Assembly (NCBI RefSeq): GCF_020526085.1
Contig: NZ_CP084874.1
Coordinates: 2,046,001-2,110,000, forward strand
Length of the DNA: 64,000 nucleotides
DNA from: Klebsiella africana
GTDB taxonomy: Bacteria > Pseudomonadota > Gammaproteobacteria > Enterobacterales > Enterobacteriaceae
Direction: 5' to 3'
In this document: one piece after another, positions 9,011 through 18,441 of the stretch
Position numbering within the stretch: the stretch's first letter is position 1
Layout of the letters: the number at the start of each line of letters is the position of its first letter
Made by a program: the position numbers and the translations under genes
Notes under the pieces: model-generated
Databases searched by the model: none
What the model was told of the DNA's origin: nothing
Seen by the model: only the letters and a program-made list of their open reading frames with translations

Positions 9011-9570
9011 TGTAGTAATCTCAAACTTATATTGTGGGGTGGTTTGTTGAACTAATAATAGAGCGATAAATTGCGTTGTGCAATAGGGGAGAATGTAAGG
9101 AATTCAAAATTACTGGTTATTTGTCGCGGGAATTAATTAATTTAAGTTAAAATTCCCGTGTCGCTTCACATCTTTCCTGCTTATAGCGATGCAAGGAACG
9201 CCAGCTAAAACACTGAGGCAGTATGCTTTTTTTGAGGTTTAGGGAGAAAATTTATACTTTGCCTGGGTAAATATGCCCCCTCAGTATTAGCGCATTTTCG
9301 GTTACGTCTCTTAATATAAAACAGGCTGCGTCCAGGCTTATAGTCCTTGACCTGCGGGGCTATAAGCACGAAAAGACAATGGTTACCTTGCTGGTAGCGT
9401 AGCGGTACGATCAAATAATGGCCCTGCAAATTCAATTAATCTTCATAATCCTTTCACTTTCCAGGCCCTTCAGCACCGCGACAATACCCCTGCTGAAAGG
9501 GCGGCTGAAGGCATAAAATATGGTACAATCGTTGCCGCGATAAAACACATTGATTGGGGTCACGCAGCCG
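9011..9570. other. 560-bp intergenic region between hns and tdk
   Basis: Divergent regulatory region. The hns side (about 9011-9170) is AT-rich, with runs such as AATTAATTAATTTAAG, as expected of the autoregulated hns promoter. Near tdk a TACAAT hexamer at 9524-9529 is a plausible -10. A minus-strand reading frame at 9205-9435 has no ribosome site or family resemblance, and I treat it as chance. Confidence 0.6.
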
Positions 9571-10188
9571 ATGGCACAACTTTATTTCTACTACTCTGCA
9601 ATGAATGCAGGTAAGTCGACCGCTCTGTTGCAATCTTCGTACAATTACCAGGAGCGGGGGATGCGTACCATCGTTTATACCGCTGAGATTGACGATCGTT
9701 TTGGCGCCGGGAAAGTCAGCTCGCGTATTGGTCTCTCCTCGCCAGCCCGCTTGTATAACCCGCAGACATCCTTATTTAACGATATCGCGGCAGAGCACAA
9801 GCTGAAGCCGATTCACTGTGTCCTGGTGGACGAGAGCCAGTTCCTGACACGCGAACAGGTTCATGAGCTGTCTGAAGTTGTCGATATGCTCGATATTCCC
9901 GTGCTTTGCTACGGGCTGCGCACAGATTTTCGCGGCGAGCTTTTTACCGGTAGCCAATATTTACTGGCCTGGTCCGATAAACTGGTGGAACTGAAAACCA
10001 TTTGTTTCTGCGGCCGCAAGGCCAGCATGGTGTTGCGTCTTGATCAGGAAGGTCGTCCTTATAATGAAGGCGAGCAGGTGGTCATCGGCGGCAATGAGCG
10101 GTACGTCTCAGTTTGCCGTAAGCATTATAAAGAGGCGCTGAGCGTCGGGTCGTTAACTCAGGTACAAAACCAGCATCGCCCCTGCTAA
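9571..10188 (+). CDS. tdk: thymidine kinase Tdk
   Basis: Phosphorylates thymidine and deoxyuridine with ATP (pyrimidine salvage). The 205-residue type II enzyme shows the P-loop SAMNAGKST (about residues 9-17), the Walker B DES in [10 protein letters not shown], the catalytic Glu in it, and zinc-binding cysteines (CFCGRKAS and VCRKHY). An in-frame ATG 21 bases upstream exists, but I start at 9571 because [16 protein letters not shown] is the conserved N terminus. It is monocistronic, between divergent hns and convergent adhE, with its own terminator. Confidence 0.96.
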   Translation: MAQLYFYYSAMNAGKSTALLQSSYNYQERGMRTIVYTAEIDDRFGAGKVSSRIGLSSPARLYNPQTSLFNDIAAEHKLKPIHCVLVDESQFLTREQVHELSEVVDMLDIPVLCYGLRTDFRGELFTGSQYLLAWSDKLVELKTICFCGRKASMVLRLDQEGRPYNEGEQVVIGGNERYVSVCRKHYKEALSVGSLTQVQNQHRPC

Positions 10189-10207
10189 GACGCTTAAAAG
10201 CTTATAC

Positions 10208-10230
10208 AGGCGCCTGTGGGCGCCTTTTTT
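10208..10230 (+). terminator. tdk rho-independent terminator
   Basis: AGGCGCC, loop TGTG, GGCGCCT followed by T-run. Confidence 0.9.
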
Positions 10231-10275
10231 ATTGCCTGCGATAGCTGTGCTGAAACAGGCGCTGGGGGCCGGCAT

Positions 10276-10305
10276 AAAAAAAGCCCCATCCGAAGATGAG
10301 GCTTT
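10276..10305 (-). terminator. adhE rho-independent terminator
   Basis: On the minus strand, AAAGCCTCATC, loop TTCG, GATGGGGCTTT then T-run, about 20 bases after the adhE stop. Confidence 0.9.
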
Positions 10306-10326
10306 TAGCGTATTTACGGCTGTCGA

Positions 10327-13002
10327 TTAAGCGGATTTTTTCGCTTTTTTCTCAGCTTTAACCGGAGCGACTTCTGCTTTCACCCCAGCTTCGCCTTCGA
10401 CGAATTCGCGGCCATAGTAGGTATCCAGCAGAATCTGTTTCAGTTCGGAGATCAGCGGATAGCGCGGGTTAGCGCCAGTGCACTGGTCATCGAATGCATC
10501 TTCAGACAGCTTATCAACATGGGCCAGGAAGTCAGCTTCCTGAACGCCAGCTTCGCGAATAGATTTCGGAATACCCAGTTCAGCTTTAATGCTTTCCAGC
10601 CATGCCAGCAGTTTCTCGATTTTCGCTGCGGTACGGTCGCCCGGTGCGGACAGACCCAGGTGGTCAGCGATTTCGGCGTAACGACGACGAGCCTGCGGAC
10701 GGTCGTACTGGCTAAACGCGGTCTGCTTGGTCGGGTTGTCATTCGCGTTGTAGCGGATAACGTTGCAGATCAGCAGGGCGTTGGCCAGACCGTGCGGAAT
10801 GTGGAACTGGGAACCCAGTTTGTGCGCCATGGAGTGACATACCCCGAGGAAAGCGTTCGCAAACGCGATACCGGCGATAGTTGCGGCACTGTGCACACGT
10901 TCACGGGCAACTGGGTTCTTGGAACCTTCGTGGTAAGAGGCCGGCAGGTACTCTTTCAGCAGCTTCAGAGCCTGCAGCGCCTGGCCGTCAGAGAACTCAG
11001 AAGCCAGTACGGAAACGTAAGCTTCCAGGGCGTGAGTGACAGCATCCAGACCACCGAACGCACACAGGGACTTCGGCATATCCATGACCAGATTGGCATC
11101 AACGATGGCCATATCCGGCGTCAGGGCATAGTCTGCCAGCGGATATTTCTGACCTGTTGCGTCATCGGTTACCACAGCAAACGGCGTCACTTCAGAACCG
11201 GTACCGGAAGTGGTGGTGATCGCCACCATCTTCGCTTTGACACCCATTTTCGGGAACTTGTAGATACGTTTACGGATATCCATAAAGCGCAGCGCCAGTT
11301 CTTCGAAGTGAGTTTCCGGATGTTCGTACATGACCCACATGATTTTCGCGGCATCCATCGGGGAACCACCACCCAGCGCGATGATCACGTCTGGTTTAAA
11401 GGAGTTCGCCAGGTCGGCACCTTTGCGTACGATAGTCAGCGTCGGGTCAGCTTCAACTTCGAAGAAGACTTCAGTTTCAACACCCGCTGCTTTCAGCACG
11501 GAAGTGATCTGATCGGCATAGCCGTTGTTGAACAGGAAGCGGTCAGTCACGATCAGCGCGCGTTTGTGACCATCAGTAATCACTTCATCCAGTGCGATTG
11601 GCAGAGAGCCACGACGGAAGTAGATCGATTTCGGAAGTTTGTGCCACAACATGTTTTCAGCTCGCTTAGCAACGGTTTTCTTGTTGATCAAGTGTTTCGG
11701 ACCAACGTTTTCAGAGATGGAGTTACCACCCCAGGAACCACAACCCAGAGTCAGGGAAGGCGCGAGTTTGAAGTTGTACAGGTCACCGATACCACCCTGA
11801 GATGCTGGGGTGTTGATCAGGATACGTGCGGTTTTCATCATCTGGCCGAAGTAAGCCACGCGAGCCGGCTGGTTATCCTGGTCGGTGTACAGGCAAGAAG
11901 TGTGACCGATACCGCCCATGGCAACCAGTTTTTCCGCTTTGGCTACCGCGTCTTCGAAATCTTTCGCACGGTACATGGCCAGCGTCGGCGACAGTTTTTC
12001 GTGAGCAAACGGTTCGCTTTCGTCAACGTTGGTCACTTCACCAATCAGAATTTTGGTGGTGGCCGGAACGGTAAAGCCTGCCAGTTCAGCGATTTTTGCC
12101 GCTGGCTGACCAACGATAGCGGCGTTCAGCGCGCCATTTTTCAGGATGATGTCCTGAACGGCTTTCAGTTCTTTACCTTGCAGCAGGTAACCGCCGTGGC
12201 TGGCGAAACGTTCGCGAACCGCGTCATAAACAGAATCAACTACAACAACAGACTGCTCAGAAGCACAGATAACACCGTTATCGAAGGTTTTAGACATCAG
12301 TACGGACGCTACGGCGCGTTTGATGTCTGCAGTTTCATCGATTACTACCGGCGTGTTACCGGCACCAACACCGATAGCAGGTTTACCGGAGCTGTATGCT
12401 GCTTTCACCATGCCTGGACCACCGGTCGCAAGGATCAGGTTGATATCCGGGTGGTGCATCAGGGCGTTAGACAGCTCAACAGACGGCTGATCGATCCAGC
12501 CAATCAGGTCTTTCGGCGCACCAGCAGCGATGGCAGCCTGCAGCACGATGTCAGCGGCTTTGTTGGTGGCTTCTTTAGCACGCGGATGCGGGGAGAAAAT
12601 GATGGCGTTACGGGTCTTCAGGCTGATGAGCGATTTGAAGATGGCTGTGGAAGTCGGGTTAGTGGTCGGTACGATACCGCAGATGATACCGATAGGTTCA
12701 GCGATAGTAATGGTACCAAAGGTGTCGTCTTCTGACAGGACGCCACAGGTCTTTTCATCTTTATAGGCGTTGTAGATATATTCGGAAGCGAAGTGGTTTT
12801 TGATCACTTTGTCTTCGACGATACCCATGCCGGATTCGGCAACGGCCATTTTGGCGAGAGGGATTCGAGCATCTGCGGCGGCCAGAGCGGCTGCACGGAA
12901 GATTTTGTCGACTTGTTCTTGAGTGAAACTGGCATATTCACGCTGGGCTTTCTTGACACGCTCAACAAGCGCGTTCAGTTCAGCGATATTAGTAACAGCC
13001 AT
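10327..13002 (-). CDS. adhE: bifunctional acetaldehyde-CoA/alcohol dehydrogenase AdhE
   Basis: Converts acetyl-CoA to acetaldehyde and then ethanol with two NADH, the main ethanol route in fermentation; it forms long helical filaments (spirosomes). The 891-residue fusion has an N-terminal aldehyde dehydrogenase domain (about 1-440) with catalytic Cys in NGVICASEQS, and a C-terminal iron-dependent alcohol dehydrogenase (about 450-870) with GGGSPMDAAK and the iron ligands in CHSMAHKLGSQFHIPHG. The short C-terminal extension is Lys/Ala-rich (VKAEKKAKKSA). Length equals the E. coli protein. It is transcribed alone, from a long upstream region with an FNR-like site. Confidence 0.98.
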   Translation of the reverse strand: MAVTNIAELNALVERVKKAQREYASFTQEQVDKIFRAAALAAADARIPLAKMAVAESGMGIVEDKVIKNHFASEYIYNAYKDEKTCGVLSEDDTFGTITIAEPIGIICGIVPTTNPTSTAIFKSLISLKTRNAIIFSPHPRAKEATNKAADIVLQAAIAAGAPKDLIGWIDQPSVELSNALMHHPDINLILATGGPGMVKAAYSSGKPAIGVGAGNTPVVIDETADIKRAVASVLMSKTFDNGVICASEQSVVVVDSVYDAVRERFASHGGYLLQGKELKAVQDIILKNGALNAAIVGQPAAKIAELAGFTVPATTKILIGEVTNVDESEPFAHEKLSPTLAMYRAKDFEDAVAKAEKLVAMGGIGHTSCLYTDQDNQPARVAYFGQMMKTARILINTPASQGGIGDLYNFKLAPSLTLGCGSWGGNSISENVGPKHLINKKTVAKRAENMLWHKLPKSIYFRRGSLPIALDEVITDGHKRALIVTDRFLFNNGYADQITSVLKAAGVETEVFFEVEADPTLTIVRKGADLANSFKPDVIIALGGGSPMDAAKIMWVMYEHPETHFEELALRFMDIRKRIYKFPKMGVKAKMVAITTTSGTGSEVTPFAVVTDDATGQKYPLADYALTPDMAIVDANLVMDMPKSLCAFGGLDAVTHALEAYVSVLASEFSDGQALQALKLLKEYLPASYHEGSKNPVARERVHSAATIAGIAFANAFLGVCHSMAHKLGSQFHIPHGLANALLICNVIRYNANDNPTKQTAFSQYDRPQARRRYAEIADHLGLSAPGDRTAAKIEKLLAWLESIKAELGIPKSIREAGVQEADFLAHVDKLSEDAFDDQCTGANPRYPLISELKQILLDTYYGREFVEGEAGVKAEVAPVKAEKKAKKSA

Positions 13003-13221
13003 AATGCTCTCCTGATAATGTTAAACTTTTTTAGTAAATCAGTCGCTCGATTCGACATTATAGACAGGCTGTTAACAGCTTGCATGTAAATGTTTATGTA
13101 GAAAAATCAGGGCGCTGTTTTACCGATTTACTAAAAAAGCTTTGTCTCTTTCTCTGTCAGGTACTGCTGCCTTCCACTCTGTTGGTGTCATCAAGATTAC
13201 TCACTTCTGAGTACAAAATAC

Positions 13222-13235
13222 GTGATTTAGATCAA
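13222..13235. promoter_or_regulatory. FNR/CRP-like site upstream of adhE
   Basis: GTGATTTAGATCAA matches the FNR pattern TTGATNNNNATCAA in all but the first base of the first half-site. It lies about 220 bases upstream of the adhE start, in a 477-base gap between adhE and the divergent ychE. The rest of that gap is AT-rich with an 11-base near-repeat (TTTTTTAGTAAATC near 13,026 against GATTTACTAAAAAA near 13,122) forming a long-range inverted repeat. Regulation by anaerobiosis is known for adhE in E. coli; use of this particular site is inference. Confidence 0.5.
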
Positions 13236-13479
13236 ATATTGGCGTAGCTGATACCTTTCAGCTGACTGCTTTTTGACCGATCCGATCAAGTGTAATGGGA
13301 GGGTTTTGAAATTAAAAAAACAGTTAGCATAAAATACACATATATCCAACATTCGATACATATCACCGGGTTTATGCATATTTATAATGAATCTTGCAGG
13401 CAAAAAGCGTATGTTTCGCGCAGTTATCTTATGCTTATAACAGTCAACCGCCAATTTTGATAATGCTGCGGAGCCCAAT

Positions 13480-14127
13480 GTGACTCAATCTTTGTTCGAT
13501 TTTTCTGCGTATTTTAAATTTTTCATCGGCTTATTTGCGTTAGTCAACCCGGTTGGCATTATTCCGGTGTTCATCAGCATGACCAGCTACCAACCAGCAG
13601 CGGTGCGGAATAAGACCAATCTTACAGCTAACTTGTCAGTGGCGATCATCCTTCTGACATCATTGTTTTTGGGAGATGGCATTCTGCAGATTTTTGGTAT
13701 TTCCATCGATTCCTTCCGCATCGCTGGTGGGATCCTGGTGGTCACTATTGCGATGTCGATGATAAGCGGCAAACTCGGTGAAGATAAACAGAACAAGCAG
13801 GAAAAATCGGAGACAGCGGTGCGGGAGAGTATCGGCGTCGTGCCTCTTGCGCTACCGCTAATGGCCGGCCCGGGGGCAATCAGTTCCACCATCGTCTGGG
13901 GGACCCGGTATCACTCCTGGGTGCACCTGGTCGGGTTCTCACTGGCGATAGCGGTATTTGCCCTCTGCTGCTGGGGTATTTTCCGTATGGCGCCGTGGCT
14001 GGTGCGGCTGCTGGGGCAAACGGGGATCAACGTAATCACCCGTATCATGGGCTTGCTGCTGATGGCGCTTGGTATCGAGTTCATCGTGACCGGTATCAAA
14101 GCCCTTTTCCCGGGACTGCTTAACTAA
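13480..14127 (+). CDS. ychE: MarC/UPF0056 family inner membrane protein YchE
   Basis: A 215-residue membrane protein with six hydrophobic segments, typical of the MarC family; signature segments are FFIGLFALVNPVGIIPVFIS near the N terminus and LPLMAGPGAISSTIVWG at about residues 125-141. The molecular role of the family is unsettled. I use the GTG start at 13480: the ATG two bases earlier (13478) runs into an immediate TGA, and GTG gives the same N terminus as E. coli YchE. Stands alone, upstream of oppA. Confidence 0.92.
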   Translation: MTQSLFDFSAYFKFFIGLFALVNPVGIIPVFISMTSYQPAAVRNKTNLTANLSVAIILLTSLFLGDGILQIFGISIDSFRIAGGILVVTIAMSMISGKLGEDKQNKQEKSETAVRESIGVVPLALPLMAGPGAISSTIVWGTRYHSWVHLVGFSLAIAVFALCCWGIFRMAPWLVRLLGQTGINVITRIMGLLLMALGIEFIVTGIKALFPGLLN

Positions 14128-14866
14128 TTATTCGCCCAGCAGGCGTGGAGGTTCGTATTCACGTCTGCGCGATTATTAGCAAAACCTATTGATGAAAGCG
14201 AGATCTGCTGTCGAGATAATGTTTTGCAATGATGTCTATAATTTCATATTTTTCATGTACATATGAAAAATTTCTCTTTGTCTTCTGCTCGCGTTTTTCC
14301 CCTCGGAGATGTTATTTTCCTCACATCATTCTCTGGCACTTGCTGTCGGATCATTGAAATGATATTAGTAATTTTAACAAGGCTGTAGATGAATGTGCTA
14401 AAAAGTAACCTATTGTTAAATTTTTGTACAAAAAACCATCTTTTAGCCTTCTCCTGTTTTGCTGGTCGCTGAAAACATCATATTTATATGATAAATAATG
14501 ATATTTTAATATTGGTAGCGTGTGGCAACCCTCTTAGCCGAGAGCAAAACGGGCAATAAAAGAGAATCCGGTAACATATTTGCAAATTGCATTGGCGGAG
14601 GTGTTTACCTTTTGATACTTTCCGCCGTTATCGTCTGCTGAATTATGTGTGCAAATGAGAATTATTTTTAATTAACTCATTTCGCCCGAACGACCCTCCA
14701 GCGAGGGCAACGAATCGACGTCAAGACTGCCAATCGAGCGGTCGTAATAAATAAGTCGGTGATAGCAATCTGCCAATCGCAAACTCCTGCGTTGGACAGA
14801 ACCCGAAAACGGGAAAAACAGGCTGGTTAAAAAACCAGTAATTATAATGACTGGAGTTACAACACA
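14128..14866 (+). promoter_or_regulatory. long upstream/leader region of the opp operon
   Basis: No credible gene in 739 bases. The left part (about 14,200-14,560) is AT-rich. The right part becomes more GC-rich and ends with the oppA ribosome site ACTGGAG followed by TTACAACACAATG. In E. coli and Salmonella the sRNA GcvB pairs with CA-rich sequence around the oppA ribosome site; the ACAACACA here fits, but the pairing is inferred. Confidence 0.55.
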
Positions 14867-16501
14867 ATGACCATCATCACTAAAAAACGTTTGATCGCCG
14901 CGGGAGTGCTATCCGCACTGATCGCCGGCAATATGGCTATGGCAGCGGATGTCCCGGCCGGAGTGCAGCTGGCAGATAAGCAAACGCTGGTGCGAAATAG
15001 CGGCGCTGAGCCACAATCGCTGGACCCGAATAAAATTGAAGGGGTCCCCGAGGCCAATATTAGCCGCGATCTGTTCGAAGGTTTGCTGAATACCTCGCCG
15101 AAAGATGGCCACCCGATCCCTGGGGTGGCGGAGAGCTGGGATAATAAAGATTTTAAAGTCTGGACCTTCCATCTGCGTAAAGATGCAAAATGGTCTAACG
15201 GCGAACCGGTGACAGCCCAGGACTTCGTCTATAGCTGGCAGCGTTTGGTGGATCCGAAAACAGCGTCTCCCTATGCCAGTTACCCGCAGTATGGTCATAT
15301 CCTCAATGTTGACGAAATCATTGACGGTAAGAAAGCGCCGAGCGAGTTGGGCGTGAAAGCCATTGACGACCACACGCTGGAAGTCACCCTCAGCGAGCCA
15401 GTACCTTATTTTTATAAACTGCTGGTTAACCCGGCCATGTCTCCCGTTTACAAACCGGCCATTGAAAAATTTGGCGAGAAGTGGACGCAGCCTGGCAATA
15501 TCGTCACCAACGGCGCGTACACGCTGAAAGACTGGGTGGTTAACGAACGTATCGTGATGGAGCGCAACCCGCACTACTGGGATAATGCGAAAACCGTTAT
15601 CAACACCGTCACCTGGCTGCCGACCTCTTCCGAAGTGACCTATGTTAACCGCTATCGCAGCGGTGAACTGGACATGACCTATAACCAGCTGCCGATCGAA
15701 CTCTTCCAGAAGCTGAAAAAAGAGATCCCGAACGAGCTGCACGTTGACCCGTATCTGTGTACCTATTATTACGAAATCAACAACCAGAAAGCGCCGTTCA
15801 CCGACGTACGCGTGCGTACCGCGCTGAAGCTGGGCCTGGACCGCGACATCATTGCTAACAAGGTGAAAGGTCAGGGCGATCTGCCGGCTTATGGTTACAC
15901 GCCGCCGTATACCGATGGCGCGAAACTGAGCGAGCCGGAATGGTTTACCTGGTCGCAGGAAAAACGTAATGAAGAAGCGAAGAAACTGCTGGCAGAAGCC
16001 GGGTATACCTCTGATAAACCGTTAACCTTCAACCTGCTGTATAACACCTCTGATCTGCACAAGAAGCTGGCGATTGCCGCCGCCTCGCTGTGGCGTAAAA
16101 ACCTGGGCATTGACGTGAAGCTGGTCAATCAGGAGTGGAAAACGTTCCTCGATACCCGTCACCAGGGCACCTATGACGTGGCACGTGCGGGCTGGTGCGC
16201 CGACTATAACGAGCCAACCTCCTTCCTGAACACCATGCTCTCTGACAGCTCAATGAACACTGCGCACTATAAGAGCCCGGCGTTCGACAAAATTATGGCT
16301 GAATCCGTAAAAGCGTCTGATGAAGCACAGCGCACGGCAGCTTATGCGAAAGCGGAACAGCAGCTGGATAAAGACAGCGCGATCGTACCGGTCTATTACT
16401 ACGTCAACGCCCGCCTGGTGAAACCGTGGGTCGGGGGCTACACCGGTAAAGACCCGATGGATAACGTCTATACCAAAGATCTCTACGTTATCAAACATTA
16501 A
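14867..16501 (+). CDS. oppA: periplasmic oligopeptide-binding protein OppA
   Basis: Captures di- to pentapeptides in the periplasm and delivers them to OppBC. The 544-residue precursor has a signal peptide ending AGNMAMA, with predicted cleavage after residue 27, then an SBP_bac_5 fold with LVRNSGAEPQSLDPNKIEGVP and the Trp-rich pocket (RAGWCADYNEPTSFLNTML near residues 443-461). It is the first gene of oppABCDF and is separated from oppB by a GC-rich hairpin, which probably lets more OppA be made than the membrane subunits. Confidence 0.97.
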   Translation: MTIITKKRLIAAGVLSALIAGNMAMAADVPAGVQLADKQTLVRNSGAEPQSLDPNKIEGVPEANISRDLFEGLLNTSPKDGHPIPGVAESWDNKDFKVWTFHLRKDAKWSNGEPVTAQDFVYSWQRLVDPKTASPYASYPQYGHILNVDEIIDGKKAPSELGVKAIDDHTLEVTLSEPVPYFYKLLVNPAMSPVYKPAIEKFGEKWTQPGNIVTNGAYTLKDWVVNERIVMERNPHYWDNAKTVINTVTWLPTSSEVTYVNRYRSGELDMTYNQLPIELFQKLKKEIPNELHVDPYLCTYYYEINNQKAPFTDVRVRTALKLGLDRDIIANKVKGQGDLPAYGYTPPYTDGAKLSEPEWFTWSQEKRNEEAKKLLAEAGYTSDKPLTFNLLYNTSDLHKKLAIAAASLWRKNLGIDVKLVNQEWKTFLDTRHQGTYDVARAGWCADYNEPTSFLNTMLSDSSMNTAHYKSPAFDKIMAESVKASDEAQRTAAYAKAEQQLDKDSAIVPVYYYVNARLVKPWVGGYTGKDPMDNVYTKDLYVIKH

Positions 16502-16511
16502 TGGCAATACG

Positions 16512-16535
16512 TGGAGCGAGCCTGTGCTCGCTCCA
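16512..16535 (+). other. intercistronic hairpin oppA-oppB
   Basis: Perfect ten-base arms TGGAGCGAGC and GCTCGCTCCA around CTGT, eleven bases after the oppA stop. No T-run follows, so it looks like an mRNA-stabilising or partially terminating stem-loop, fitting the usual excess of binding protein over transporter. Confidence 0.8.
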
Positions 16536-16586
16536 TCGTGTCTTATTTAAGAGCAGTGCAAAGGCACACGCCAGAAGGTACGGGCA

Positions 16587-17507
16587 ATGTTAAAATTTAT
16601 CTTACGTCGCTGTCTGGAAGCGATTCCGACGCTATTTATTCTTATTACCATCTCATTCTTCATGATGCGTCTGGCTCCGGGAAGTCCTTTTACCGGGGAA
16701 CGTACGCTACCGCCGGAAGTGATGGCGAATATTGAAGCAAAATACCATTTAAACGACCCCATCATGACGCAGTACTTCAATTATCTGAAGCAGTTGGCGC
16801 ATGGCGATTTTGGTCCCTCCTTTAAATACAAAGATTATTCGGTCAACGATCTGGTGGCGGCCAGCTTCCCGGTGTCGGCGAAACTGGGCTTCGCTGCCTT
16901 TTTCCTGGCAGTGGTGATCGGTGTTGCCGCTGGGGTGATAGCCGCTCTGAAGCAAAACACCCGATGGGACTACGCGGTGATGGGGGTAGCCATGACCGGC
17001 GTGGTTATTCCGAGCTTTGTGGTCGCGCCGCTGCTGGTAATGATTTTTGCCATTACCCTGCACTGGCTACCGGGCGGCGGCTGGAACGGCGGGGCGGTGA
17101 AATTTATGATCCTGCCGATGGTGGCGCTCTCTCTGGCTTATATCGCCAGTATTGCGCGTATTACCCGCGGCTCGATGATTGAAGTGCTGCACTCTAACTT
17201 TATTCGTACCGCGCGGGCAAAAGGGCTGCCGATGCGCCGCATTATTTTCCGCCATGCGCTGAAGCCGGCATTGCTGCCGGTGCTCTCCTATATGGGGCCA
17301 GCTTTCGTGGGCATCATTACCGGCTCAATGGTCATCGAAACCATTTACGGTCTGCCGGGGATCGGTCAGCTGTTCGTTAACGGGGCGCTTAACCGTGACT
17401 ACTCGCTGGTGCTGAGCCTGACGATCCTCGTGGGAGCCCTGACTATCCTGTTCAACGCCATCGTTGACGTGCTGTACGCCGTTATCGATCCGAAGATTCG
17501 CTACTGA
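16587..17507 (+). CDS. oppB: oligopeptide ABC permease OppB
   Basis: One of the two membrane channel subunits of the oligopeptide importer. The 306-residue product has about six membrane helices; the EAA loop that docks the ATPases is visible as RTARAKGLPMRRIIFRHALK (about residues 208-227). The start begins MLKFILRRCLEAIPTLF, conserved with E. coli OppB. Fourteen bases separate it from oppC. Confidence 0.97.
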   Translation: MLKFILRRCLEAIPTLFILITISFFMMRLAPGSPFTGERTLPPEVMANIEAKYHLNDPIMTQYFNYLKQLAHGDFGPSFKYKDYSVNDLVAASFPVSAKLGFAAFFLAVVIGVAAGVIAALKQNTRWDYAVMGVAMTGVVIPSFVVAPLLVMIFAITLHWLPGGGWNGGAVKFMILPMVALSLAYIASIARITRGSMIEVLHSNFIRTARAKGLPMRRIIFRHALKPALLPVLSYMGPAFVGIITGSMVIETIYGLPGIGQLFVNGALNRDYSLVLSLTILVGALTILFNAIVDVLYAVIDPKIRY

Positions 17508-17521
17508 AGCCGGAGTTCGCC

Positions 17522-18430
17522 ATGATGTTAAGTAAGAAAAATAGCGAGGCGCTGGAAAACTTCAGTGAGAAGCTGGAAGTGGAAGGGCGCAGCCTCTGGC
17601 AGGATGCGCGCCGCCGCTTTATGCATAACCGCGCTGCGGTAACCAGCCTGATTATGCTGGTGCTTATTGCGCTGTTCGTTACCCTGGCGCCGATGGTGTC
17701 GTCGTTCTCCTACTTCGATACCGACTGGGGCATGATGTCCAATGCCCCGGATATGGCCTCCGGCCACTACTTCGGAACCGACTCCTCCGGGCGCGATCTA
17801 CTGGTGCGCGTGGCGATCGGCGGGCGTATTTCCCTGATGGTCGGGGTGGCAGCGGCGCTGGTGGCGGTGATCCTCGGTACGCTCTACGGTTCGCTTTCCG
17901 GTTATCTCGGCGGCAAAGTGGATTCGGTGATGATGCGTCTGCTGGAGATCCTCAACTCCTTCCCGTTTATGTTCTTCGTCATCCTGCTGGTGACCTTTTT
18001 TGGTCAGAATATCCTGCTGATCTTCGTGGCCATCGGTATGGTGTCCTGGCTGGATATGGCCCGTATCGTGCGCGGACAGACCTTGAGCCTCAAGCGCAAA
18101 GAGTTTATCGAAGCCGCGCAGGTTGGCGGGGTCTCGACGGCGAGCATCGTGCTGCGCCACATCGTCCCCAACGTGCTGGGGGTGGTGGTGGTGTACGCCT
18201 CGCTGCTGGTCCCCAGCATGATCCTCTTCGAATCCTTCCTCAGCTTCCTCGGGCTGGGAACCCAGGAGCCGCTCAGCAGCTGGGGGGCATTGCTCAGCGA
18301 TGGCGCCAACTCAATGGAAGTTTCGCCCTGGCTGCTGTTGTTCCCGGCGGGTTTCCTGGTGGTGACCCTGTTCTGTTTCAACTTTATCGGCGATGGTCTG
18401 CGTGATGCCCTCGACCCGAAAGACCGCTAA
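17522..18430 (+). CDS. oppC: oligopeptide ABC permease OppC
   Basis: Second membrane subunit of the importer. The 302-residue protein carries an N-terminal cytoplasmic extension (MMLSKKNSEALENFSEKLEV), six hydrophobic helices and the EAA loop (EFIEAAQVGGVSTASIVLRH, about residues 196-215). It pairs with OppB and contacts OppD/OppF. Near-identical to the E. coli protein over its whole length. Confidence 0.97.
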   Translation: MMLSKKNSEALENFSEKLEVEGRSLWQDARRRFMHNRAAVTSLIMLVLIALFVTLAPMVSSFSYFDTDWGMMSNAPDMASGHYFGTDSSGRDLLVRVAIGGRISLMVGVAAALVAVILGTLYGSLSGYLGGKVDSVMMRLLEILNSFPFMFFVILLVTFFGQNILLIFVAIGMVSWLDMARIVRGQTLSLKRKEFIEAAQVGGVSTASIVLRHIVPNVLGVVVVYASLLVPSMILFESFLSFLGLGTQEPLSSWGALLSDGANSMEVSPWLLLFPAGFLVVTLFCFNFIGDGLRDALDPKDR

Positions 18431-18441
18431 GGAGCGCTGCC

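Noticed and set aside
9205..9435. 76-codon minus-strand frame between hns and tdk
   Set aside because: No ribosome site, no signal or domain, in an AT-rich regulatory region.
10519..12735. 738-codon open frame opposite adhE
   Set aside because: Antisense shadow of a highly expressed, GC-biased gene; no family resemblance and odd composition.
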